Source: Lenzites betulinus | Taxonomy: Eukaryota > Basidiomycota > Agaricomycetes > Polyporales > Polyporaceae | Assembly: GCA_022264855.1 (NCBI GenBank) | Contig: JABYQU010000005.1 | Location: 310,001 to 374,000 of the forward strand | Length of the DNA stretch: 64,000 nucleotides | Direction of reading: 5' to 3' | Part shown: one piece after another, positions 54,244 to 64,000 of the stretch | How the letters are laid out: the number at the start of each line of letters is the position of its first letter | Position numbering within the stretch: position 1 is the first letter of the stretch | Translations under genes and position numbers: made by a program | Notes under the pieces: model-generated | The model's database searches: none | Told to the model about the DNA's origin: nothing | Seen by the model: only the letters and a program-made list of their open reading frames with translations

Positions 54244-56628
54244 ATGACCACACCTCATGTGATTGCCTCCTCCTCAGGTCACCATTCCCAGTCCGCTACT
54301 TCTAATGGCGTTGTTGGCAATCACTTCAGGGTGGGCAAGAAGATTGGAGAGGGGTCCTTTGGTGTCGTCTTCGAAGGTACGGTACATCTGGACAGCAGGA
54401 AGACATGCTGGGCTCACCTTGGCGTCGCTTCTCATAGGCACGAACATGCTCAACAACCAACCCGTTGCCATCAAATTTGTATGTGACGCAATGTCGACCA
54501 AAGGAGCATTAGTGTGGAGTCGCTAACCTTGTAAATACACATAGGAACCCCGCAAGTCTGAAGCACCGCAGCTGCGTGACGAATACCGGTCTTATAGGAC
54601 ACTGAACGGGACTCGTACGTGTCTACTCGGGTTCCACATACGCTGCAGTGGCACTGACGCGCTGTCGCCGGATGTATCAGCCGGCGTCCCTCAGGTCCAC
54701 TACTTTGGCCAGGAAGGGCTGCATAATGTCCTTGTCATCGACCTCCTCGGGCCCAACCTCGAAGACCTCTTCGATATGTGTGGCCGCAAATTCAGCATTA
54801 AGACCGTGTGCATGGCCGCCAAGCAGATGGTCAGTGTGCACCCACTATGCATGTTATGTGTGCCGTAGCGCCGGGGACGTATAGCGGACGCCTCCCTTGA
54901 GGCCTGGTCCGTGCATGCCGGCGAGCGAGTGGTTTCAGCCATCACTATCGGGTTGTAATCGAGCGCCAGCGCTTATACGTACAGCCGACGACACACGGCG
55001 CCTTCAAGCGTCGGCGCAGTCGGTCTGCCGCAGAGACTCTTAGTGCATCGTACGCTGTGAAAGCCGCAGCGCCAGCATGCACTACGTTGTCTGTTGTATG
55101 CATCACTCAGCTGACTCCGTGACCGGATATCACAGGTTACCCGTGTCCAGTCCATTCACGAGAAGTCCCTCATCTACCGTGATATCAAACCCGACAACTT
55201 CCTCATAGGTGTGCCTGGCACCAAGACGGCCAACACTATTCACATCATTGGTGAGTTTATGCCCTTATGGACTGCGGTAGCTCTTTATCTCCACACCCGT
55301 CATGGGTTCATATACGCCCTCCAAAATGCCCTCCGTATTTGGTTCAAACCAACAAGGCGATGTCTAACAGCCGTAACTGTCCGCTTACCCGATTCCGCCA
55401 GATTTCGGTATGGCGAAGCACTACCGTGACCCCAAGACCAAGGTCCACATCCCTTACCGCGAGCGGAAGTCGCTATCTGGCACCGCCCGTTACATGTCCA
55501 TCAACACTCACCTGGGACGCGAGCAGTCTCGTCGTGACGACCTTGAGTCCCTCGGACATGTTTTCATGTACTTTTTGCGTGGTGGATTGCCTTGGCAGGG
55601 TCTCCGTGCTGCGACCAACAAGCAGAAGTACGAAAAGATCGGCGAGAAGAAGCAGAGCACTCCTATTGAAGAGCTCTGCGAGGGCTTCCCCGGTAATTAT
55701 AGCGCATATATCCGGTTGTTGCCCGCCGGCTGACGCCCTGATTACAGAAGAGTTTGCGATCTACATGAACTACGTGCGCAAGCTTGGCTTCGAGGAGACG
55801 CCGGACTACGACTTCTTGCGGGAGCTGTTCACCAAGGTGCTGAAGACGCTCGGAGAGCCTGAAGATGGCATATTCGACTGGATGCTTCTGAACGGCGGCA
55901 AGGGCTGGGAAGCGAGCCACGTACGTTAGCCCCTGACGCGATCCGCATAGAGCCCTGCACTGACGCCCGGGTAGACTTCGGCTCTCCTTGCGTCTGCACA
56001 TGGTGGAACGCCCCACACCCCGCACCGGGACCGTCATCGGGACCGCGAGAGGGCCCACCGGTCTTCGCGGAACGCGCTGCAGGAGGGTACCACGTCACCG
56101 TCATCGCCCCTTGTCCTTGCGCCCACACCGGCGCACGTCAAGGGCAGCAGTCGCCGGCCACACGATGCCTCGCGTGGCGGCTCTCGGGAGCAGGTAAGCG
56201 TGCAGCCGCTTGCCCCTCAGAGCCGGCGTCAAAGCCAGCAGCACGTCTCTCGTGCCGACCGGGACAGCGGTTTGGTTGCCCCTCACCCGTATGCTGCAGC
56301 ACCCAGCCCTGGTGGGTACCGCTCGACCGCGTACGGGAGGCAATCCCCTGTCCCACCAAACGGCGCGGCGAACGGCGCTAGCCCGCTTGTGCAACACCCG
56401 AACAACTCGGAATCGTTCATGTACGGCCAGAACGGCCAGGGCAAGAACGGCACCGCGAGCCGGGAGGGCACGACGACGGGCGGCACGAGGCAGGACCAGA
56501 TGAACGGGGCTGGCACGCGGGGCATGGGCCTGTACGACCGCGAGCAGATGGAGCGGGTTGGGGAGCAGGGTGAGCACGGTGGTGGAAGGAAGAAGGGGTT
56601 CTGGGCTGCATTCTGCTGTCGGGCATAA
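54244..56628 (+). CDS. Casein kinase I, YCK/gamma type, with cysteine-rich end
   Basis: Eight exons: 54244-54376, 54438-54478, 54545-54614, 54681-54829, 55136-55250, 55402-55692, 55748-55920, 55975-56628 (541 aa). Visible: [18 protein letters not shown] (glycine loop), [78 protein letters not shown] (the CK1-specific S-I-N in place of APE) and [14 protein letters not shown]. The C-terminal 220 residues are Arg/Ser- then Gly/Asn-rich and end [12 protein letters not shown]. The paired Cys near the end resemble the palmitoylated CC of yeast Yck1/2, plasma-membrane kinases in nutrient signalling and endocytosis. Intron 4 is 306 nt, the longest here. The start could be 54070 instead. Confidence 0.9.
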
Positions 56629-57890
56629 GGAAATGCGTTGCCTCGACGCGCACCGGCTGCGCGGTTCAACTTGTACGTTCGTCCGGACTCGTCGGTATTA
56701 GTCGCGCTGATCGTTATGTATACGCTCGCTTGTATCATATAGGCTTACAAAACGACCCACTTGTGACGCCTCTGACGACTCGCCGACGACCCTATCTTAC
56801 CGCTCTCCTCTAGTGATCGCACTGTTCTGAGCATTCCTTGCACCTCATGCTCTCGGCTCCAACATCCGCAATCTCAACGACGGCCGGCTTACGACCCTGC
56901 GACGACGACGTCTACATATACACACCCGCATAAACCAACACCACCCACATACCCTTTCATTCGCCTGTGTATATTCGCTATCGCTATCCCGTGTTCGCGC
57001 CCCGTAATCGCATATTTGGAAAGCTCGTCCCTCATCCATCCTCCGTCCCCTTACCCCTCTCGAATACCGTCCCGCTCGCGCTTGCGCTCTCGTCTGCTCT
57101 GGTTCCGGCCCAAAGGACACCGCCGCTCGTTCTCCCTGTTTATCCTTATCCTCGGTTACCCGCTTCCCCCCACCGTCATGCCCGCGCGCGAGTCGCGACC
57201 TTAGGCCCGAGCCCTGCGCGGCTCGCGGCCGGCTGCGGCGGGCGCGCGTAGCAGTAGTGCTGCGCGGCGCTGCCGGAGCCCCTTTGTAAACTTCACATTT
57301 TACCAGCTGCTGGCGCTACGTAGACCGCTCGTGCCCCCTGTTTTCACTCGCTATATCCGTTTGAACTTGTTTCTACTTATTCTTCGCCGGTCTGTGCCGT
57401 AAATGTCTATGTGGCGGCGAATTTATCGAAGACCTGAACGTAGCGTGAAGCTGATGTGTGCACACTTGCACTCGGAGGCACTACAGCACCGTGACAGTAT
57501 ACTCCTTTGCTCTGGCCAGAGCATCACAGAGCTCTCGATAAATCAAATCTGGCCATGGATTTATAGCCAGACGGTACGACGTAGCTAAAGCATGTTAACT
57601 CTTGTAGCGCCGACAAGCGCCATGGACATGAGCGCGCTGGGCAATATTGACTTAACGTAGTGGGTAAGTATATGCCCATACCTCCCAGTACTATGCAGGC
57701 GCGTATGAACAGAAACTGTATTAAGCCATAGCGTGGGTGCCCAAACGCAGACCTTGTTCGATGACCCAGGGTAGAACGAGAGACATGACCGTCCGGGAAC
57801 AATGCCTGTTGCGCCGTCTGTATCTGTGCGCGCGGTTCAGAATTGCATAACTGCAAAGGCACAGTGGGAGCGGCACATACCACGCAGCTC
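56629..57890. other. 1.26-kb convergent intergenic region
   Basis: Between the casein kinase I and HET-domain 3' ends. C/T-rich on the plus strand from 56950 to 57180. Open frames there are compositional. No feature supported. Confidence 0.4.
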
Positions 57891-60234
57891 TCATATAATC
57901 TCAATCTCCTGTAAAGGTGCCTCTTTGTTCCTCAAGGGCTGGATCAATAACCGCTGGGTGTCGGCCTTGCCAGGGCACTCCAGGCATTCGAACCATCCGA
58001 TCCTGCGATAGAGTGTCTTGCTGCCCTCTACGGAGGGCTCATTGGCAGCTGGGTCAACTTGAGCGACGATGAGACCGTCCAGCTGGTCGTAGCTGGGATC
58101 GTTGTATACGTTGTGACGTGCCAACGGGATAGCCCACAACAGCTCGTCGCCGGAATAGTCGTACGAGTCGTACAATGGCCCCCACTCCACGTCAAACCAC
58201 AGCTGACCAGACTCTGCCGCAGCGTCCTCCGCATGGTTCGACGGGCGATTGCGGAACGCCTGCTCCGTCGGATTGAACTGCAGGTCACACGCATGTATGT
58301 TCGTGAGCCGGAGTCGCAGCAGCTGGGCGCGCAGGACGAGGGATCCGCCGGAGACCTGGCCGAAAGGAAGTGAAGCTTCTTTGAGGGTCACGTCGCACCG
58401 GATAACTTCTGCAATGTCGTATTCGTACAGGCTTTGGTGCTCAGGGAATACAACATCGCTGTCCACCGCCGCCCATGACCACGACGGCGCGCGGAATGCT
58501 GCAGGCCTGCGTCGTGGTGTGCTAGTCATAGGAACGAACCAGGAGAGATCGGTGAAGAGCGAGTGACGCCAGAGGCCAGCCAGATAGTCTGAGTCAAGGA
58601 CACGGTGGAAGGCCTCGGCGATGGCGCCGCATGCAACCAACTTGTCAGACGGGTCGGACATGGAGCGAAGAGTATATTCTAGCACTAATTGCTGCCATAT
58701 GCCGTGTATGTAGTGCCAGTCGGAGGTGTCATGCTTTGGAGGGGACGGTGTGTGGAGGAGGAGTGCGTCGGGCAGCCTGAGCTCTCCTGCCCAATTGTAG
58801 AAGGAGGTGCCGATGCTGTGTGTGGCCGTCTGACATCTGAACAGTACGTTATGGGAGAAGATGAGCGAACGGGGGGACATGAGCTGCTCTTGGAAGCACC
58901 ACGCCCGCTGGTTGATCGGTTGCTCGTACGTCTCCTTGTGAGAGGGCAATTCAAAATCGTTATAGAGGGTGAGAGTACCCATTCGGGGTGCCGCCGTGGC
59001 GTGGGCCTGGGGAGAAAGAACAGGGACCGAGAGGGTATAAAAGCTCGAGCTCGGCTGCCACGGGTGACGATCCTGGAGGAAGCCCTCCCTCGCGCCGTTG
59101 GCGCTTGCGGCGACGATGGTGAGCGCGGCGTAGCGGTAGATGTAGTGCATACGTCCGATTTCGTGCTGCTTTTCGTTCTCCGAGTCCTGGACGATGCATA
59201 GGCTGTCGACCCAGAGCAGCTCAAAGCCGAGCTCGCGAGTCACGCGAATCGCTTGCTGGATTGTCTGTGGGAGAAGGGCGAGCTCGAGTCCGCGTTCGTA
59301 TTTGCGCACGTTGGACAGCGTCGTCTTGAACGGCTGATCGCCGCCCCACACGTAGCTGAGCGCAACGTATTGGCCGCATTCTCCCTCGGGGGACTCCACC
59401 AGACGCGGGCGCTCGGGGTCCGTGCAGTTTATGAGCCGCTTCGGTAGCGTTGTTTCCTCCGCGGGGATCACGATTTCTCTGCAGCGTTCGTGGTTCTGCT
59501 CGCAGTTCTGCATGAGTTCGCGAGCTGATTGAAACGCTCTCGTAGACCCAACGTTAAGAATGGGCGCATGCGTTTTGATATGTCGCGCGGCGGGATGGTC
59601 TGGTGGTGCATCGCGACTAGTTAGCTCCTTCAAAAATCACACCATTTGGCACATATACCGGTTCCGTCTCACCATCATTCAGTTTGTAGGCATAGCGCTC
59701 AGTCTTGCTACCGGCGTATGCAGTTACCCTGATCATGTGCATGCCAGAAGGCGGAGCCCCGTCGTCGAAAAAAAGCCCCATCTCTATGTCAACGTTCACG
59801 GGCTCCCATTTTGCGGCTTGAAACGGTGCTTTTACCTCCTCGCACCATACGCAATCCATATCAGCGTTGGACTTGAGGCCCCCTTGTGAGATCCGATATG
59901 AATACGACTTCAGCGCGGATTCTGGGGGCGAGGAGTGCTGACACCCGTCTGGGACGTCGAACAACCACGCTGCGTGTGCCCCGAACGGGCCTTCCCAGCA
60001 CGACGCGCAGAGTGTATCGGGTTTGGGCGGGAGGGTGTACCCGGCGAGGCGGCAGTCGTAGGGGAAGAAGGGCAGCTGAGTGAGCGTCTGCCAGGGATCC
60101 ACCAGTAGCGTAGGCGAGACTGTCGCGGTGCGTGAGCCGAAGGGGTCGTCGGCGGTGTCAGGACCTTCGTTATGTTCCTCGAAGGAAAGTGATGATGCCG
60201 ATGGGGTTCGAGGGACGGCCGCGTCGACGTCCAT
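57891..60234 (-). CDS. HET-domain protein
   Basis: Two exons read leftwards, 60234-59673 and 59599-57891, 756 aa. The first exon looked like a separate gene ending at a TAG, but a 73-nt intron (GTGAGA donor, GCTAAC branch site, CCAG acceptor) joins both in frame as KLNDDHPAARHI. The N-terminal 180 residues contain two Cys pairs (LCASCWEG, DCVWCEEV), a possible zinc site. The HET domain follows: YVALSYVWGGDQPFKTTL, AIRVTRELGFELLWVDSLCI, RYAALTIVAASANGAREGF, then INQRAWCFQEQLMSPR. In ascomycetes such proteins cause heterokaryon-incompatibility cell death; in basidiomycetes they are numerous and mostly uncharacterised. Fits a tandem-free single copy here. Confidence 0.9.
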
Positions 60235-60700
60235 CGTTGAAGAGACGGGAGTCTAGCAGAGCTGGGAATCTGTGGAGAGATGAGGGGAATGCGGATGTAC
60301 ATGTACAGGATATATATTCACCTACTTGTGGGAGTCGAGGCGACGATTATGCGTCGAACACGACTGGCCTTCGTGAGATATAATGGGGTGTTGCGGGCGT
60401 TGACAGGGATCAGGCGCAGCAGTGCAGACTTTATACATCGGTGACATGATGCTGGAACGAGCCCAAGGCTTAAGCTGTGTTAGGGCGCGCGGCTGCACAG
60501 TGGCAGAGGAGGATCGATGCGCGCGCTACTACCATGACATGTATACCACAAAAGGACGCGGGCACTGTCTCAATACCCATCCGTGTAGCTCAAGATTGAG
60601 GGCGGCATAGGGTGCAGAACGCGCGCGAAGCATGCTATCTGATACAATTACAGTTGCCCGTCCTACATACGCGCGTCCGCCCAAAATTGAAGCGAATTAT
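60235..60700. promoter_or_regulatory. Intergenic region upstream of the HET gene
   Basis: 466 bp between the HET start and the PUP1 stop, both on the minus strand. An ATATATAT-like motif near 60310 lies about 75 bp upstream of the HET start, on a scale suitable for a TATA element. Confidence 0.4.
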
Positions 60701-61764
60701 CTAGCTCGTGTCCATCGCCTCGCCCTCCGCCGCGCCGCGCCCACGGCCGGCAGCTATTGCGGTCACGTCCTCGTCGACGATGAGGCTCCGGATCTCCTCC
60801 TTCTTGATCGCGGTCGTGCCGCGGCGGAACTGGTAGGAGCGCTCCTTCTGCACACGCTCGTTCGGCTTCACGAAGTTGCGGAGCATCTCCGTGTGCGATG
60901 CGGTGATCACGCACGCGTCGACGTTCGAACCCGAGCCCAGGTCGTTGAAGATACCCGCGGAGATTGCGGCGCAGACGAGGTCGAGTGCGTCTGCGCGCTG
61001 AGGAGGGGGTTAGTTTGGGGTGCGGCGGGACGGGTGGATGGAGATAGATGCGTACCTCCATGTTCGGCTTCCATCTCGCCTCAAAAACCGCCATCGCCGC
61101 CAGACTACCTGAGCCCATCGTCACGTACGGAAGCTTGTCTGTCGAGCCGTGAGGATGAATGGTGAATAGTTGCGGGCCGGTTGCGTCCACACCACCGAGC
61201 ACGAGCGCGGCACCGACTTGACCTTGGTACCTGTGGCGGTAATGAGAAACTGAACTGCAGCGTAGGAGCATCGCGCAACCTACCGGAAAAGCATCTGCTT
61301 GAGCATGGTCATTGCCGTTACTACACGCGGCTTGCGGCCAGTGGAAAGCGCGTGCAGCTCCATGTTAGAGGAGATGAGTGCTGTGGTGAATTCCGTGTCG
61401 GCAGCAGTACCCGCACCACAGCACCGGATGTTGTCTGTGATGAAGTGAATCTGGGACCGGGAGGTAAGCTGGAGGACACATCGCGACCGCGAGCAGAGGC
61501 GCACCTTCTCGCAGTTCTTGTCCGCTACAATCGGTCCCTCTGTTGCACGGGTATCCGCGCCAAGGATGATCCCGTCCTTGAATAGACATCCAACGATGGT
61601 GGTACCGGTGCTCGTAGCTTTGGGGAGGGGAATTCCGCGCTCGGTGAGGAATGTGTTCCTAACCGCGTAATAAGTGGCTGGACATGCTCCATACGAAGTT
61701 TAACGTACCGGACTTCATTTGAGAAGTCAAAGCCTGCGCCCTTGTATACCGATGCTGCCGCCAT
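60701..61764 (-). CDS. PUP1: 20S proteasome subunit beta-2
   Basis: Five exons read leftwards: 61764-61709, 61658-61505, 61450-61284, 61230-61056, 60997-60701 (282 aa). This is the catalytic, trypsin-like subunit. A 37-residue propeptide ([16 protein letters not shown]...) ends in Gly before the mature N-terminus [11 protein letters not shown], whose Thr is the nucleophile. Further motifs: [84 protein letters not shown] and [11 protein letters not shown]. The end is a short Gly/Ala-rich tail instead of the long beta-2 arm seen in yeast, so the C-terminal arm may be slightly shorter or changed. Confidence 0.95.
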
Positions 61765-62442
61765 GCCGTTCTTGAGATTGCGTAGGTGGGTTCAGGGAGC
61801 GGCGAGTGAGAGGGCGGATGGAGAAGGAGATTGAAGCGGTTTGGTCTGAAGGTTACGCGTCCTCTCTCATAGGCGCCTACTATGGTGAGTTCGTGTAAGC
61901 GCCCGTAAACACCCCCTTCATCCCGTTCTACCAGCATGGCTTCTACGATTAATCTCTGCGCGGGGTTGTTGGTCTGCAAAAAATCAGATTCTGTCCTAGG
62001 TGTCAGCATGGTTTACATATTGACAAGTTTTGGGCAGGGCAGACGTAGTATCAACGCGTGACCGACGCGTCAACAATGATATAGACGATCTGCGGCCGCG
62101 ATGCGCTCCAGGACGACCCAAGGCGCATCTCGAGCACACTGCGGCGGAATGCCGTGACGGATTCGCCCATTCAGTCGATGTCGACACGGGCTAGCCTCGA
62201 CTACACCTGTGGAACGCCGCCACGCACGGACCATTAGCAGGCACAGCAAGAATGTACAGTCTATGGATTATGAACGGAATATCGTGCTCGTCGCGACAAC
62301 AGCGTACTCGTACAACTCTCAACTACTCGCGCCGCAGCGCATATACAGGCACAGTAGCAACAACGGAAAGCAACATGCGATTATGGACATCCGTGGCCCC
62401 TTCTTTCCATAGCAGCGATACCAATAAAGACGCCCCTCCCGC
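61765..62442. promoter_or_regulatory. Intergenic region upstream of PUP1
   Basis: About 680 bp in tandem orientation. I looked for the proteasome-associated control element GGTGGCAAA and did not see a clear copy. No extra gene. Confidence 0.4.
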
Positions 62443-63069
62443 TCACTTGCGCTCCTTCCAGGCGTGCTCGTTGCCCAGCTTCGCGAACTTCTCGGCGTGC
62501 TCGAAGAGCGGGGGAGGGTTCACGTCGGGGAGTTCGCCGTCGCCCTTCCGGGTGCTCGCCGCGTCCGGGATGCCCTGCCCGCCATAGCTGCCGCCGCGCG
62601 CGTGCATCTCCCCGGGTGCCTCCCTGTGGCGAATCGCCGCGCTCTCCCCGACGCCAGACGGGTTCTGCGGCAGCTTGTGGGTGATAGGGTGGGCGAAGCG
62701 CGGCGCGGTCGACGCGTACTGCGCGCGCGGGGGCGCGGGCGCCTCGGTGCGGGTGTAGTTCTGGTAGGGGGCCGAGGTGGGGTACGCGCCGGAGGGGACC
62801 TCGTACGGCGTGTTGGCGGGGTCGGGCTCGGACACGACATAGGTACGGTGTCCGCCCGAGCTGACGAAGGGGTCCATGGAGTGGTCGAACTGCTTCTCGT
62901 AGAAGCCCCCGGCAGTCGACGTAGACGCGGGCGGGGTCGTCAGGGGAGACTGTGACGTTGAGAGGACCGCGAAGGGCGAGTGGAACGCGCGGGACGTGCT
63001 GGGAACGCTGCGCGTCGCGTTGGAGAGCGAACGGGCGAGCTTTGAGAGGGCGCGAAGGGTGGTGGACAT
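62443..63069 (-). CDS. Small mitochondrial-type protein of unknown function
   Basis: Single exon, 208 aa. The N-terminus MSTTLRALSKLARSLSNATR has Arg/Lys/Ser and no acids and can form an amphipathic helix: a good mitochondrial presequence. The conserved-looking centre is HRTYVVSEPDPANTPYEVP with GAYPTSAPYQNYT. The C-terminus is polar and ends FEHAEKFAKLGNEHAWKERK. No catalytic motif or membrane segment. I do not recognise the family. The upstream C/T-rich leader and the ATG context (CGCCATGTC) support the start. An in-frame antisense frame of 163 codons on the plus strand is a shadow. Confidence 0.7.
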   Translation of the reverse strand: MSTTLRALSKLARSLSNATRSVPSTSRAFHSPFAVLSTSQSPLTTPPASTSTAGGFYEKQFDHSMDPFVSSGGHRTYVVSEPDPANTPYEVPSGAYPTSAPYQNYTRTEAPAPPRAQYASTAPRFAHPITHKLPQNPSGVGESAAIRHREAPGEMHARGGSYGGQGIPDAASTRKGDGELPDVNPPPLFEHAEKFAKLGNEHAWKERK

Positions 63070-63966
63070 GGCGGTGAGAGGGAACTGGGGATGGGGGGTG
63101 CGTATGTTGCGGATACGAATTTAGAGAGGACGAGAGGGTGTAATATAGGGGCCTGAGTGGGGTTATTGGGGAGCCAGGGACCAATTCCAGTTCTCACGAA
63201 TTACAGTCTGCCGCGCTCGGTGGGGTGACCGCTACTTATATTGGGCGCGGCAAGTGCCACCGCAACTCCCCCTCGTACCATCTTCTGTGATTCGTAGCCG
63301 AGTATCTCATCGCAATTTCTGGTGTTTGAGCGTCTCAGTCGCCGCCCTGATCCCCAACCATTCATGCTCACGCGCAAGCAACATTTGGTCGTACTATGCG
63401 CACCAGCGACAAAAGTGCGCAATGCTCAAAAGTCTTACCCCGCATTACTTACGGTGGCTACGATGATGCATGCCGATCGCCTAGTACGGAATGTTCTGCG
63501 TAGAATTCCTTTCAACGCACGTGCGTTCGGTACGAGTCGGTGAGTCGTACAGTAACATAGGAGTCCTACGGAGCGGAATCAACACTGTTCACCTGTTTCT
63601 GTCCAGCATAGTGTAATGTAGCTCGGATAGCATCAAGGATCCGGCCTCGAAAAAGTTCAAATATCAATATGTTCGGACACGGGTGCTGCACAAGTTTCGG
63701 TTGATTTTGGCGCTCAAAGGTCAAGATGAGGCTCCTGAGGAACCTGTCGGAACCCTGTCACTTCCGGCCGCATTTCTGAACGCATTACGGCGTCGGATGC
63801 TCGTTTCTTTCCTGACAGCAACGGCCATACCCTTCCTCGATATCCGTGTCCTACCCGGATGGTCATCGCGGCCCATTGCATCAGCATTTATTGTCAGCGA
63901 TCCTGTCACCTGCTACGCCCAAGCTGACATTCTGGTCATAGACTATATTATGTCCCTACCAAACAT
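63070..63966. other. Intergenic, nothing recognised
   Basis: About 900 bp before the tRNA at the right edge. A 97-codon frame at 63683-63976 runs into the tRNA and shows no family motif, so it is probably chance. Confidence 0.4.
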
Positions 63967-64000
63967 CCTTCGATAGCTCAGTTGGAAGAGCGTGGGACTG
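63967..64000 (+). tRNA. Probable tRNA-Tyr, 5' half, cut by the window edge
   Basis: Begins with CCTTCGATAGCTCAG, the usual start of fungal tRNA-Tyr with an A box (TAGCTCAGTTGG). The sequence stops at GGGACTG, just before the expected GTA anticodon and intron. Identity rests on resemblance of the 5' half only. Confidence 0.65.

Noticed and set aside
56194..56220. Possible intron in the last casein kinase I exon (GTAAGC to CAG)
   Set aside because: Only 27 nt, too short to be spliced; read-through keeps the frame.
59617..59680. Apparent frameshift or stop separating a 205-codon frame from the HET-domain frame
   Set aside because: A 73-nt intron with GTGAGA donor, GCTAAC branch site and CCAG acceptor joins both frames, and the fused sequence matches the usual start of HET proteins.
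1..64000. CRISPR arrays, rRNA operons, bacterial insertion sequences
   Set aside because: None seen; the genome is eukaryotic and no spaced direct repeats or rRNA blocks occur, apart from the short 25S-complementary guide.

Overview
The window is nuclear DNA of a filamentous basidiomycete, most likely a mushroom-forming Agaricomycete. I infer this from the GC-rich genes broken by many short GT-AG introns (about 50 to 80 nt), the small intergenic distances, and the family set: CYP51, a HET-domain protein, HEN1, a YCK-type casein kinase and a mitochondrial RNB exoribonuclease. The exact genus cannot be read from the sequence. Products were named by recognising motifs by eye; exon borders were chosen so that reading frames and family motifs stay continuous.

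Left third (1-24 kb). The 5' end of trehalose-6-phosphate synthase lies at the left edge on the minus strand. Then comes an accessory stretch with three PPM/PP2C-like phosphatase paralogues in three states: a decayed copy (1386-2135), a copy whose last exon is split by an 856-bp foldback element (2452-4748), and an intact copy (21524-22938). Their exon phases match, and where comparable so do exon lengths. The foldback carries tRNA-like A and B boxes in both arms and is flanked by a 7-bp duplication. Among and between these copies lie poorly conserved Ser/Pro/Thr-rich genes (5.4, 10.8, 17 and 19.4 kb) and three well conserved genes: a BSD2/NDFIP-like adaptor, a NIPA/Rsm1-type C3HC zinc-finger protein and an ENV7/STK16-type kinase. 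The last two are divergent around a 328-bp shared promoter.

Middle (23-47 kb) is dense, conserved housekeeping sequence: a nucleolar-type zinc-finger protein, a DSS1-like exoribonuclease, CYP51 (ERG11), the tiny V-ATPase subunit e (VMA9), HEN1 small-RNA methyltransferase, ribosomal stalk protein P0 (with a candidate C/D snoRNA in its long third intron), a PPR-like mitochondrial protein, an MFS transporter, a long disordered chromatin-like protein, a tandem DUF427 protein and the GARP/EARP subunit VPS51.

Right third (47-64 kb): a tRNA-Val(CAC) with a 9-nt intron, a FRAG1/DRAM/SFK1 membrane protein, a DsbA/FrnE-like oxidoreductase, a gene-poor 2.3-kb stretch, a casein kinase I ending in a cysteine-rich tail, a HET-domain protein, proteasome beta-2 (PUP1), a mitochondrial-type small protein, and the 5' half of a probable tRNA-Tyr cut by the right edge. 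There is no operon-like logic; links between genes are shared promoters between divergent pairs and local duplication of the phosphatase family.
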